From: Rhodospirillales bacterium
GTDB taxonomy: Bacteria; Pseudomonadota; Alphaproteobacteria; ATCC43930; CGMCC-115725
Length of the DNA stretch: 64,000 nucleotides
Assembly (NCBI GenBank): GCA_028288725.1
Contig: JAQGIC010000002.1
Coordinates: 1-64,000, forward strand
Reading direction: 5' to 3'
A model generated the notes under the pieces. The model was not told where the DNA came from and did not search any database. It worked only from the letters and a program-made list of their open reading frames with translations. Both the position numbers and the translations under genes were made by a program. This document shows, in pieces, positions 18,445-28,151 of this stretch (position 1 is its first letter; each line of letters starts with the position of its first letter).

Positions 18445-19329
18445 TCAAGGAAGCGTAGCCAGAAACGCGGCCGCTGCCGATCCCCAGACGGACGGATCGG
18501 CGCGGTAGAGCGTCGCATGGCCGTCATCGCCGAACGGCGGCAGTGGAACGAAGCGCGCCGGCGGCTTCGCCGCCGTGCGATAGGCGTCGAACATCGGCCG
18601 GGCGATCGCGCCGAAATAACGGTCGTTCTCGGCATAGAGCCATAGCGTCGGCAGCTTGGCCCGCAGGCCCAGTTGCCGCGTGGCCTCGATCAGGCCCTCC
18701 GGGCCGCCGCAGATCTCGCCATTGCCGAAGCCGCCGATCCCGCCGGAGAAATCGATGACGGCGGTCACGCCGGCCGGCGGATCGGCCGCCACGGCCAGAC
18801 TGGCGAACCCGCCGACCGAATTGCCGACCACGATGATGTGCTGCGGATCGACGAAGGGTTCGGTCGCCAGATATCGGACGACGCCTTTGATGTCCGCCGC
18901 GGCGACATAGGCGACCCGATCGAAATCGGCGGCATCGCAAAGGTCGGTCGAATCGCCGAAATCTCCCTGGGAACGGCCAACGCCGCGGCGCAGCGGCACG
19001 GCGACGGCATAGCCCTGCGTGACCCACCAATGCGCCGCCGCCTGGAACCCCGGCTCGGTCGTGCGCAGGAACCGTTTGTCGTTCGGCACGCCGTGATTGA
19101 TCGTCGCGAGTGGAAACGGTCCGGGGCCCGCCGGCCGATAGAGCCTGGCTTCGAGCAGGAACTTGGTGTCCTGGTTCGAATAGGGCCGGACCGGGATCCA
19201 CCAGAGCTGGGCGCGGTCCGGTCCGGCCTCGGGTCCGGCCGGCCCCGCCGCGGTTTCAGGCGGTGCCGGAAGCGGCTGACACCCGGCCAGCCCCAGGGCC
19301 AAAATGCACGCAGGCAACCCGATCCGCAT
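18445..19329 (-). CDS. Lipoprotein alpha/beta-hydrolase (dienelactone-hydrolase-like)
   Basis: A 294-residue protein beginning MRIGLPACILALGLAGC, a lipoprotein signal with lipobox LAGC. The hydrolase core shows ATINHGVPNDKRF (oxyanion region), the nucleophile elbow VVGNSVGGFA with Ser, and a late Asp/His pair (LWLYAENDRYF, GDDGHATLY). The start at 19329 puts the signal sequence at the N-terminus; the frame is open for 86 more codons upstream but there it is antisense to the next gene. It is likely cotranscribed with the upstream squalene-synthase-family gene (4-base gap). The substrate is unknown. Confidence 0.8.
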   Translation of the reverse strand: MRIGLPACILALGLAGCQPLPAPPETAAGPAGPEAGPDRAQLWWIPVRPYSNQDTKFLLEARLYRPAGPGPFPLATINHGVPNDKRFLRTTEPGFQAAAHWWVTQGYAVAVPLRRGVGRSQGDFGDSTDLCDAADFDRVAYVAAADIKGVVRYLATEPFVDPQHIIVVGNSVGGFASLAVAADPPAGVTAVIDFSGGIGGFGNGEICGGPEGLIEATRQLGLRAKLPTLWLYAENDRYFGAIARPMFDAYRTAAKPPARFVPLPPFGDDGHATLYRADPSVWGSAAAAFLATLP

Positions 19330-19333
19330 GATG

Positions 19334-20182
19334 TCAAAGGCGCCCGAAAGCGCGCGCGAGGACGAGGCGCGGCACCGCCCAGGGATCGGGCGCATGGATC
19401 CGGGGATCGAACGGATCATGGCGCGCCCGCACGAGCCGGCGATGGTAGAGCCGCGCGGGAGTGGCCAGCAGCAGCGCCGGCAGCGCCGCGCGGGGAACAT
19501 CGAGGCGCCGCGCCCAGGCCAGATGCTCGGCGGCACGGTCGGCGAGGTGCTTAACCGCCGCCGCGACGGCGACCGACGGCTTGCCACCCAGCAGGGCGGT
19601 TCGGTCGACGCCCGTCGTCGCCATCAGATCCGCCGGCAGATAGAGGCGACCGTGGGCGGCGTGAAACGGCAGCGCCCGGATCAAGCCGATCAGGCCCCAG
19701 GCGACGCCGACATGACGCGCGGCCTCGAACGCCGCCGGTGCCTCGACGCCCAGAATTTCCAGCTGCAGGTCGAGCAGCCGCGCCGAGGTCTTTTCCAGAT
19801 AGGTCTCCAGAGCCGCGAGGCTGGCCGGCGGCTCGTCGCCCAGATCGAAGTCCCGGCCATCGATCAGCGTGTCGAAATGGGTTCGCGTCAGGCGATGCTT
19901 CGCGATCGCCGCCGCCAGCGGATCGACCACCTCGTGCCGGCGCGCGGGCCTGCCGGTATAGATCTCGTCGATCGCGTCGCGCCACCATTGCAGGCGGATC
20001 TGCCCGATGATCGGCTGGCTGACCGCCTCGCGCACCCGGGCAATTTCCAGATTGAACGCCAGCAGCGCCCAGACCGCCGGACGCCGATCGGCGGGCAGCA
20101 GCAGCGAGGCCAGAAAGCGGTCATGGTCGTGACGCCGGACGAGCTCGATCGGGGTCGCGGGTTCGGCGGGTCGGGGAGGCAT
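19334..20182 (-). CDS. Squalene/phytoene-synthase-family protein, probable NDUFAF6 homologue
   Basis: A 282-residue protein with the all-alpha fold of trans-isoprenyl diphosphate synthases (FLASLLLPADRRPAVWALLAFNLEIARVRE and IRLQWWRDAIDEIYTG regions). The two Asp-rich DxxxD motifs that bind Mg-diphosphate in true squalene and phytoene synthases are not recognisable; the nearest segment is FDLGDEPP. This matches the mitochondrial complex I assembly factor NDUFAF6 and its alphaproteobacterial relatives. A homologue of another assembly factor (NDUFAF3) is encoded nearby, next to secF. A role in respiratory complex I assembly is inferred; terpenoid synthesis seems less likely. Confidence 0.75.
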   Translation of the reverse strand: MPPRPAEPATPIELVRRHDHDRFLASLLLPADRRPAVWALLAFNLEIARVREAVSQPIIGQIRLQWWRDAIDEIYTGRPARRHEVVDPLAAAIAKHRLTRTHFDTLIDGRDFDLGDEPPASLAALETYLEKTSARLLDLQLEILGVEAPAAFEAARHVGVAWGLIGLIRALPFHAAHGRLYLPADLMATTGVDRTALLGGKPSVAVAAAVKHLADRAAEHLAWARRLDVPRAALPALLLATPARLYHRRLVRARHDPFDPRIHAPDPWAVPRLVLARAFGRL

Positions 20183-20412
20183 GAAACTTGGGTCCGATTT
20201 ACGAGAAAGCGTTGCGGCCCCTTCCTTTTCGCTTCCAATGCCGGCCGCCGCAACCTATCTCCTATGACGGGTCGTGTTTCCGTGACCCATATCCCGATCC
20301 CGCGCCCGCGGGTGGATCGGTTCCCCGCCGCCGGCTGTTGATAGCTCGGCGTGCGGCGATCCGCCGGACGGGCGCCGTTCCATTCTTCCGGAACCTATCT
20401 GACGAGGTCTCC

Positions 20413-21012
20413 ATGGCATTCGAGCTTCCCCCTCTGCCGTATCCGAAGAACGCCCTCGAGCCGCATATGTCGGCCCAGACGTTCGACTTTCACTACGGCA
20501 AGCATCACCAGGCCTATGTCACGAACCTGAACAACCTGGTCAAGGACACGCCGGCGGCGACCCAGTCGCTCGAGGAGATCATCCTCGCGTCGGCCAAGGA
20601 CGAGGCCAAGGTCGGCGTCTTCAACAATGCCGCCCAGGTGTGGAACCACACTTTCTTCTGGCATTGCATGAAGCCCAATGGCGGCGGCGCCCCGACCGGC
20701 GTGCTGGCAGACAAGATCGAGAAGGCCTTCGGCGGTCTCGACAAGTTCAAGGAAGCCTTCAAGGCGGCCGCGGTCGGTCAGTTCGGCTCGGGCTGGGCCT
20801 GGCTGGTGCTGGACGGCGGCGAGCTCAAGATCGTCAAGACCGCGAACGCGGTGACGCCGATGGTCAACGGCCAGAAGGCGCTGCTGACCGTCGACGTCTG
20901 GGAGCATGCCTACTACCTCGACTTCCAGAACCGGCGCCCCGACTTCGTCCAGACCTTCCTGGACAAGCTGGTGAACTGGGACTTCGTCGCCGAGAATCTG
21001 GCCAAGGCCTGA
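20413..21012 (+). CDS. sodB: Iron/manganese superoxide dismutase
   Basis: A 199-residue cytoplasmic enzyme converting superoxide to O2 and H2O2. It shows the N-terminal HYGKHHQAYV (first two metal-ligand His), VWNHTFFWHCM, and the C-terminal signature VDVWEHAYYLDF with the Asp and His ligands. Residues in the GSGWAWLVL segment and overall length match the iron-preferring SodB type. The ATG at 20413 is preceded by GACGAGGTCTCC. It is a single-gene transcript ending at a strong intrinsic terminator. About 230 bases upstream hold its promoter region, where I see no other gene. Confidence 0.95.
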   Translation: MAFELPPLPYPKNALEPHMSAQTFDFHYGKHHQAYVTNLNNLVKDTPAATQSLEEIILASAKDEAKVGVFNNAAQVWNHTFFWHCMKPNGGGAPTGVLADKIEKAFGGLDKFKEAFKAAAVGQFGSGWAWLVLDGGELKIVKTANAVTPMVNGQKALLTVDVWEHAYYLDFQNRRPDFVQTFLDKLVNWDFVAENLAKA

Positions 21013-21032
21013 TTTCAAGCCGCGGACGAGAT

Positions 21033-21071
21033 AAAGGCGCCCGACCATCGCTGGTCGGGCGCCTTTCTTTT
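21033..21071 (+). terminator. Rho-independent terminator after sodB
   Basis: A perfect 14-bp stem (AAAGGCGCCCGACC with GGTCGGGCGCCTTT) and 6-base loop are followed by CTTTT. The A-rich start of the stem lets it work on the minus strand too, for the converging small-protein gene that ends at 21078. Confidence 0.92.
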
Positions 21072-21077
21072 GAACAA

Positions 21078-21383
21078 TCAGCGCTGCGGGCGATCGACGG
21101 TGGCGGTCTGATACGAGCTTTCGAGATAGCGCTCGGCCGGAGACGCCGGGAGCGTCGAGCGCGGCGCATAGATCTGCTCGCGCTGCGGCTTCGTGGCGAT
21201 GCGCTCAATATCTTCGCGATCTTTCATCTGCTGCTGCAGGGTGACCGGCCGATTGGCTTCGGTATGCCAATCATCGTCGTCGGCATAGGCCGCGTGACTG
21301 GCGCCCCCAGCGGCAACCAGCATAAATCCACCGATCAGGGCGACGAGAGCAGGATTTCGATGAGCCGCTAAATGCGTTGCCAT
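21078..21383 (-). CDS. Small exported protein, unknown function
   Basis: A 101-residue protein with a signal peptide (ALVALIGGFMLVAAGGASHA). The mature part begins AYADDDDWHTEA and continues as a charged, Gln-rich helix. The ATG at 21383 has GGAGG 9 bases upstream, so the 13 extra codons available further back are probably not used. It is convergent with sodB and shares its terminator. No family recognised. Confidence 0.65.
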   Translation of the reverse strand: MATHLAAHRNPALVALIGGFMLVAAGGASHAAYADDDDWHTEANRPVTLQQQMKDREDIERIATKPQREQIYAPRSTLPASPAERYLESSYQTATVDRPQR

Positions 21384-21477
21384 TTCGAAGGTCCTCCGTC
21401 TGGGGCGAGCGTATCGCCCCAACAGAAGACATACGCCCGGGGATGCCGTGTTACATCACCCCGCCCCGTGTCTTTTT

Positions 21478-21858
21478 TCAGGTAGCGGTCACTGGCAGCA
21501 GGGCGGCCGCGACGCGCCGGCCCTCGCCCAGCAGCACGCTATAGGTCCGGCAGGCCGCTCCGGTATCCATCGTGTCGATGACGATGCCGGCATGCTTCAG
21601 CACGGCGCGCAATGCCGGCGGCACCCTGGCCATGCGGCGACCGCAACCGAGCAGCAGGATCTCGACCTCGCCATGAGCGATCACGCCGGCCAGGCTCTCG
21701 GCGGTCACCTCGGCCATGGCGGCCGGCGCCCACGCGCGGGTCTCGTCCGGAAACAGCAGGATCGAACCCGGGTACAACACGCCGGCGACCCGGAAGCCAT
21801 CGGTGCCGTAGCGGTCGATGACCTGTTTGCCGGCCGGGACGATCGGCGTGACGTCCAT
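21478..21858 (-). CDS. Mth938/DUF498-domain protein, NDUFAF3-like
   Basis: A 126-residue protein of the Mth938 fold. The pattern is YGTDGFRVAGVLYPGSILLF, then EILLLGCGRRMARVPPALRA and a C-terminal TYSVLLGEGRRVAAALL. In mitochondria the homologue NDUFAF3 helps assemble complex I, and in alphaproteobacteria the gene commonly follows secF. Here it starts 5 bases after the secF stop, so it belongs to the yajC-secD-secF transcript. The NDUFAF6-like gene lies about 1.3 kb further on, separated by sodB and a small gene. The role is inferred from homology. Confidence 0.82.
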   Translation of the reverse strand: MDVTPIVPAGKQVIDRYGTDGFRVAGVLYPGSILLFPDETRAWAPAAMAEVTAESLAGVIAHGEVEILLLGCGRRMARVPPALRAVLKHAGIVIDTMDTGAACRTYSVLLGEGRRVAAALLPVTAT

Positions 21859-21863
21859 GGGTT

Positions 21864-22808
21864 TTACGCCTTGGTGGGCTTTGCCCCGGCAGGGGGTGTC
21901 GCCTTCTCGTTGCCGCGGCGCGGCTTGACGTGCAGCAGCAGCGGGGCGGCGATGAACAGCGAGGAATAGGTGCCGATGATGATGCCCCACAGCATCGCGG
22001 CGCTGAAGCCGCGGATGACCTCGCCGCCGAACAGTAGCAGCGCCAGCACGGCCACGGCGGTGACCGAAGAGGTCAGCACCGTGCGCGACAGCGTCTCGTT
22101 CAGGCTGAGATCGACCACGCCGTCCAAGGGCATCTGCTTGAACTTGCGCAGGGTCTCGCGCACGCGGTCATAGATCACGACCGTGTCGTTGATCGAATAG
22201 CCGGCGATGGTCAGGATCGCGGCCAGGGTCGTCAGATTGAATTCGAGCTGCAGCAGCGAAAACAGTCCCAGCGTCGTAACCACGTCATGGAACGTCGATA
22301 CGACCGCGCCCAGGCCGAACTGCCATTCGAAGCGGAACCAGACGTAGGCCGCGATCGCCAGGATCGCCAGCACGGTCGCGATCTCGCCGGCCTGGATCAG
22401 CTCGCCGCCGACCTTCGGCCCGACCACTTCGGTTCGGCGGTATTCGAACGTCGGCCCCAGCGTCGCGCGCACGGTCTCGACGCCCTTCTGCTGCGCCTTG
22501 TCGTCGCCCGGCTGGCGCGGCAGGCGGATCAGGACGTCATTGGGCGCGCCGAAGCTCTGCAGCGACACCTCCCCCAGATTCAGCCCGTTGAGCGTGCCGC
22601 GCATGCCCTCCAGATCGGCCGCCGGCGTCGGCACCTTCACTTCCATGACGATGCCGCCCCGGAAATCGATGCCGAAATTGAGGCCGCGGGTCGCCAGCAG
22701 CCCGATCGAGGCGAGCGTCAGCAGGACCGAGATGACGAAGCCCAGCGTGTGCAGCTTCACGAAGGGGATGTGGGGCGGCTCGCGCAGGAAGACGAAAAGC
22801 GGGCGCAT
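21864..22808 (-). CDS. secF: Protein translocase subunit SecF
   Basis: A 314-residue inner-membrane protein with six predicted helices, the RND-type accessory subunit that with SecD uses the proton gradient to help pull proteins through SecYEG. It has the N-terminal GLNFGIDFRGGIVMEVK motif and the membrane motif IAGYSINDTVVIYDRVRE. It lies 12 bases after secD and 5 bases before the Mth938-domain gene. Confidence 0.96.
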   Translation of the reverse strand: MRPLFVFLREPPHIPFVKLHTLGFVISVLLTLASIGLLATRGLNFGIDFRGGIVMEVKVPTPAADLEGMRGTLNGLNLGEVSLQSFGAPNDVLIRLPRQPGDDKAQQKGVETVRATLGPTFEYRRTEVVGPKVGGELIQAGEIATVLAILAIAAYVWFRFEWQFGLGAVVSTFHDVVTTLGLFSLLQLEFNLTTLAAILTIAGYSINDTVVIYDRVRETLRKFKQMPLDGVVDLSLNETLSRTVLTSSVTAVAVLALLLFGGEVIRGFSAAMLWGIIIGTYSSLFIAAPLLLHVKPRRGNEKATPPAGAKPTKA

Positions 22809-22820
22809 AAGTCTGTGACC

Positions 22821-24398
<1,578 letters not shown>

Positions 24399-24402
24399 CG
24401 GT

Positions 24403-24966
24403 CTAGTTCGTTTTGTCCGTTTTCACGGACTCGTCTTTCGCGGGCTCGTCCGCGGGCGTATCCGTCGGCTTGGTCTCGGCCTCGGCGGCCTTGGCGGCGG
24501 CACCCTTGGTCGGCGGGCGGCGCTTCTTCGACGAGTCGGCGGTCATATTGGCATCGCTCGTGGCATCGATCTCGTTGATCTCGCCCTCGAGCAGCTTGGC
24601 GGTCACGTCCTTGGGCTCGCTCGACTTGCCGCCCTTGCCCGCCGGCTCCGGCTTGGACAGGATCGTGGTGATCGTGCTGCGCAGGATGCGTGCCTTTACG
24701 CCCGGCGCGATCTCGGCTTCGATCTCGTCATCGCTGATGACGCGGCTGATGCTGGCGATGATGCCGCCGGCGGTGACGATCTTGTCCCCCCGTCGGAGCG
24801 CCGCGACCGCCGTCTTCAATTGCTTCGCCCGCTGCTGCTGCGGACGGATCAGCAGGAAATAGAACACGCCCGCGATCATGATCAGCGGCGCGAACTGGAC
24901 GAGCTGGGCCTGGAAATCGCTGCCGCCACCAGCAGCGGTTTGCGCGAAGGCGGACGAGAACAACAT
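24403..24966 (-). CDS. yajC: Preprotein translocase subunit YajC with extended C-terminal tail
   Basis: A 187-residue protein with a single membrane helix followed by the family motif YFLLIRPQQQRAKQL and the small cytoplasmic domain GDKIVTAGGIIASISRV. YajC is usually near 110 residues. Here about 80 more follow, made of low-complexity Lys/Glu/Thr/Pro sequence after a SEPKDVTAKLLEGE segment. The start at 24966 (MLFSSAFAQ) has GGAG about 10 bases upstream. First gene of the yajC-secD-secF operon, divergent from the DUF815 ATPase gene. Confidence 0.93.
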   Translation of the reverse strand: MLFSSAFAQTAAGGGSDFQAQLVQFAPLIMIAGVFYFLLIRPQQQRAKQLKTAVAALRRGDKIVTAGGIIASISRVISDDEIEAEIAPGVKARILRSTITTILSKPEPAGKGGKSSEPKDVTAKLLEGEINEIDATSDANMTADSSKKRRPPTKGAAAKAAEAETKPTDTPADEPAKDESVKTDKTN

Positions 24967-25190
24967 GCGAGGCGGACTCCTGAACGCGTAGGTCGGTATC
25001 GGGCGCAGCCCAACGGGCCGGCGGCGCGATTGCCGTCCGGAGGGGCGCATAGGTACGAGAAAGGGCGACAAAGAGCAATGGTCGGGAACGCCGCGACATT
25101 GCTGCCCTTCGTTTGCGCCCCGGTTTCGAGCCCCTTCGACCTATGCTAGCGTCCGCGCCCACCCTTTGTCCCGCCGGTTTCGTGAGCCCG

Positions 25191-26063
25191 ATGACCCTAC
25201 CGCCCGATCGCGACACTCTGCTGCGCCGAATCGCCGACGCGCTCGACCGTCTGGCCCCGCCGCCGGCGCCCCCCGTCGACCTCGCCCTGGCCGACGCCTT
25301 TTCCTGGCATGCCGAGAGCGATCGGCTGGTGCCGGTCCCGTCGGTCAGCCGGGTCGATCTGAACCTGCTGCGCGGCGTCGAGCATGTGCGCGACATTCTG
25401 TTGGAGAATACCCAGCAGTTCGCCCTGGGATTTCCCGCCAACAATGCGCTGCTGTGGGGCTCGCGCGGCATGGGCAAAAGCTCGCTGGTGAAGGCGATCC
25501 ATGCCGCCGTTCTGGCCCAGATGCCGGCCGACGCGCCCGGCAAGCTGAAGCTGATCGAGATCCATCGCGAGGACATCCCGTCCCTGCCCCGGCTCCTGAA
25601 CCAGCTCCGGACCGAGCCGCATCGCTTCATCCTGTTCTGCGACGATCTGTCGTTCGATCATGACGACAGCGCCTACAAGTCGCTGAAGGCCGTGCTCGAC
25701 GGCGGCATCGAGGGCCGCCCGCCGAACGTCGTGCTCTATGCCACCTCGAACCGCCGCCATCTGATGCCCCGCGACATGATCGACAACGAGCGGTCGTCGG
25801 CGGTCAATCCCGGCGAGGCGAACGAGGAGAAGATCTCGCTCAGCGATCGTTTCGGCCTGTGGCTGGGCTTTCATGCCTGCGACCAGCAGACCTACCTGGC
25901 GATCATCCGTGGTTATGTCGAGCGTTACGGCGTGGAGATCGACGAGGCGACGCTGGGTGCGGAAGCGAACGAATGGGCCGTCACCCGCGGCGGCCGATCC
26001 GGCCGCGTCGCCTGGCAATATATTCAGGATCTGGCCGGTCGCCTGCGCCATAAGCTCGAATAG
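25191..26063 (+). CDS. DUF815-family AAA+ ATPase
   Basis: A 290-residue P-loop ATPase. Walker A is WGSRGMGKSS (89-98) and Walker B is FILFCDDLSFD (about 142-152), followed by a sensor-like VVLYATSNRRHL and SDRFGLWLGF. This family (PF05673) is common in proteobacteria and its role is unsettled. Position between nlpD and yajC is a typical alphaproteobacterial arrangement. The start is uncertain: ATG at 25191 is preferred, ATG at 25143 is possible, and neither has a strong ribosome site. Confidence 0.87.
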   Translation: MTLPPDRDTLLRRIADALDRLAPPPAPPVDLALADAFSWHAESDRLVPVPSVSRVDLNLLRGVEHVRDILLENTQQFALGFPANNALLWGSRGMGKSSLVKAIHAAVLAQMPADAPGKLKLIEIHREDIPSLPRLLNQLRTEPHRFILFCDDLSFDHDDSAYKSLKAVLDGGIEGRPPNVVLYATSNRRHLMPRDMIDNERSSAVNPGEANEEKISLSDRFGLWLGFHACDQQTYLAIIRGYVERYGVEIDEATLGAEANEWAVTRGGRSGRVAWQYIQDLAGRLRHKLE

Positions 26064-26148
26064 TCCGGCAGCATAGCCGGGCGTCTTGCAACTTATTCCC
26101 CGGCGGCGGGTTGTTCCCTCGAAGGACATCAATCGGAGGAACTGACGA

Positions 26149-26370
26149 ATGCTCAAGCGCACCAACTCCGCCGCCCGCCTTTTGATGCCGGTGGCGGCGA
26201 TGGCCATCATGTTCGGTCTCGCCGCCTGCGGCAGCGACGCCCCGCCAACCGTGACCAAGACCGTGACGAGCCGGACCACGACCGGCCCGGCCTATGTCGC
26301 CCCGACGACCGGCACGACGACGACCCAGACGACGGTTGACAGGACGTATCCGTCCGGCGTTCCCCAATAA
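26149..26370 (+). CDS. Small Thr-rich lipoprotein
   Basis: A 73-residue protein with a lipoprotein signal ending FGLAACGS, so it should be acylated at Cys. The mature 45 residues are almost all Thr, Val, Ala and Pro with the run TGTTTTQTTVDR. CGGAGGA lies 9-10 bases before the ATG. It is followed at once by an intrinsic terminator, so it is probably a monocistronic gene. The opposing gene at 26483 encodes a related Thr-rich exported protein. Function unknown. Confidence 0.75.
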   Translation: MLKRTNSAARLLMPVAAMAIMFGLAACGSDAPPTVTKTVTSRTTTGPAYVAPTTGTTTTQTTVDRTYPSGVPQ

Positions 26371-26371
26371 G

Positions 26372-26407
26372 AAAAGCGGCGCGGCTCTTTCGAACCGCGC
26401 CGCTTTT
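26372..26407. terminator. Bidirectional rho-independent terminator
   Basis: The arms AAAAGCGGCGCGG and CCGCGCCGCTTTT form a perfect 13-bp stem with a 10-base loop right after the Thr-rich lipoprotein stop. The T run at its end serves the plus strand; the A run at the start gives T residues on the minus strand. Confidence 0.88.
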
Positions 26408-26427
26408 GCGCGGGAAAGGCGAGAAAC

Positions 26428-26460
26428 AAAAAGCCGCCTGGAGTTACCCCCAGGCGGCTT
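26428..26460 (-). terminator. Rho-independent terminator for the minus-strand Thr-rich gene
   Basis: AAGCCGCCTGG pairs with CCAGGCGGCTT over 11 bp with an 8-base loop. On the minus strand it is followed by T residues (TTTGTTT). It lies 23 bases beyond the stop of the exported Thr-rich protein gene. Confidence 0.85.
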
Positions 26461-26482
26461 CTCTATGTTTATGCGCCGCGTG

Positions 26483-26827
26483 TTACTGCGGCTGGACGGT
26501 GGTCGTCCGCTCGACCGTCGTGGTCTGGGTCTGCAGCGGCACGACGACCTGCGGCGTCGGCGCCTGGGTCTCGTAGGTCCGCGTCCGCTCGGTCAGCAGG
26601 CCATTTTCCTGCGAGGCGGCGCGATCGACCCGGACCGTGGTCGTGGTCGGCGGGGCGACCTGATAAACCGGGGCCGGGGCCGTATAGACAGGGGCCGGTG
26701 CGGCATAGACCGGGGCGGTCTGGGTCGTGGTCGTGGTCGTGGACGAACTGATCGGTGCATCCTGGGCGACCGCGACGGCCGAAGTCATCAGCAGTCCGGC
26801 AATGCCGGCAAGCCAGGGCTTAACCAT
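26483..26827 (-). CDS. Exported Thr/Pro/Val-rich low-complexity protein
   Basis: A 114-residue protein with a signal peptide (MVKPWLAGIAGLLMTSAVAVAQ). The mature part has a Thr run (SSSTTTTTTQT), three near-repeats of APVYxAPAP, and a C-terminus of QTQTTTVERTTTV. It lacks a lipobox and any known domain. It shares the TTTTQT and V(D/E)R(T) flavour with the lipoprotein encoded convergently at 26149, so the two may be distant relatives or work together in the envelope. Confidence 0.7.
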   Translation of the reverse strand: MVKPWLAGIAGLLMTSAVAVAQDAPISSSTTTTTTQTAPVYAAPAPVYTAPAPVYQVAPPTTTTVRVDRAASQENGLLTERTRTYETQAPTPQVVVPLQTQTTTVERTTTVQPQ

Positions 26828-26921
26828 CTCTGATCTCCATTTTTACGTCGTCGGGCTGAAGCCGCGACTATAGAGAACAACCGCTTCAGGCGGTCCCCGT
26901 TCCCCCTGCCCCACAATGGCC

Positions 26922-28151
26922 TTAGTTGCCGGCGGTCAGCTGCGGCAGATGGTCGAGCGGATCGACCGCCTTGGTGCCGCTGCGCAATTCGAAATGCAGT
27001 TGCGCGCCGCTGACCCCGCCGGTGCTGCCGACCCGGGCGATCGCCTGGCCGCGCCGGACCTTGTCGCCCTTCTTCACCAGCAGCACCTGGTTATGGGCAT
27101 AGGCCGTGACCCAGCCGCCGTCATGCTTGACCAGCAGCAGGTTGCCGAAGCCGCGCAGCTCGTTGCCGGCATAGGCGACCACGCCGGTCTCGGCGGCCGC
27201 GACGGTCGAGCCCTCCGGCGCCGCGATATTGATGCCGTCGTTATGGGTGCCGCCGGCGGCCGGACCGAAGGTCGAGATGATCCTGCCGCTGACCGGCCAG
27301 GTGAACAGTGGCGCCACCGGCGCGCGATGGCCATCGACCAAGGCGGCGACGGAGGCCGAGGGTGCCGCCTGCGGCGCGCCGCTCTCCGGCTCCGGCGGCG
27401 ACACCTTGCCATTGGCCGGCGGCGGTTCCTCTTCGGTATTTTCGGCCGCGGCCGGCGCCGGACGCGGCGGCACGGGCGGCGGGACCGGTATCGCCGCGGT
27501 CTGTGGCGGCGCTGGCGGCGCCAGCACCTGCGGGCTCGCGGTGGCGGCGGCCGGCGGTGCCGACGGCGTGGTCGCGACCGGGGTTGCGCCGAACGGCACG
27601 CTGGCGGTCGGTGGCGGGGTGATCGGCGGGGCGGCGGCAGGCGACAGGGCCGAGATCGGCGGGGCGCCGGCGACCTGGGTTCCGGCAGCGACCTGCGGCG
27701 GCAGCACCAGCGGCTGGCCCAGCTTGATCGTATAGGGCGGATCGATGTGGTTGATGGTGGCGAGGCTGGCCGCCTCGACGCCATAGCGCCGGGCGACCGA
27801 ATAGAGCGTCTCGCTCTGCTGCACGATGTGCTGCCGGGTGCGCGGCAGGGTCAGCACCTGACCCGCCTGGACCTTGTATGGCGGCTGCAGATTATTCGCG
27901 TCGATCAACGAGCGGACCGGCACGCCGGAGCGCCGGGAAATGGCATAGAGCGTCTCGCCCTGCTGCACCGTCACCCGGCCGCCGGCGGTCTCCAGGATGC
28001 CGGCCTGGCTCACCGGCACGGCGGGCGCGGTCGCCAGCGGCCGTGGCGCGCCGCTGGCGCCGTCGTAGACCGGCGCCGGATTGATCGATTGGTGGCACGC
28101 CGCCGGCAGCGCCAGAAACGCAAGAGCGATGCCGACGCGGACCGGCCTCAC
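26922..28151 (-). CDS. nlpD: NlpD-type lipoprotein: two LysM domains plus degenerate LytM/M23 domain
   Basis: A 409-residue outer-membrane lipoprotein (lipobox LPAAC). Two LysM repeats (VTVQQGETLYAISRRSGV and HIVQQSETLYSVARRYGV) bind peptidoglycan. A long Pro/Ala-rich linker leads to a C-terminal LytM domain. The zinc-site residues are changed: the usual HxxxD is NDGIN and the usual HxH is QLH, as in E. coli NlpD (NKGID, RLH), while YAHN is kept. It should therefore activate cell-wall amidases at division rather than cut peptidoglycan itself. It is last in the operon and overlaps the pcm stop by 4 bases. Confidence 0.9.
   Translation of the reverse strand: MRPVRVGIALAFLALPAACHQSINPAPVYDGASGAPRPLATAPAVPVSQAGILETAGGRVTVQQGETLYAISRRSGVPVRSLIDANNLQPPYKVQAGQVLTLPRTRQHIVQQSETLYSVARRYGVEAASLATINHIDPPYTIKLGQPLVLPPQVAAGTQVAGAPPISALSPAAAPPITPPPTASVPFGATPVATTPSAPPAAATASPQVLAPPAPPQTAAIPVPPPVPPRPAPAAAENTEEEPPPANGKVSPPEPESGAPQAAPSASVAALVDGHRAPVAPLFTWPVSGRIISTFGPAAGGTHNDGINIAAPEGSTVAAAETGVVAYAGNELRGFGNLLLVKHDGGWVTAYAHNQVLLVKKGDKVRRGQAIARVGSTGGVSGAQLHFELRSGTKAVDPLDHLPQLTAGN

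Noticed and set aside
19334-20182. Squalene or phytoene synthase for carotenoid or hopanoid synthesis
   Set aside because: The diphosphate-binding Asp-rich motifs are not recognisable and no other terpenoid gene is near.
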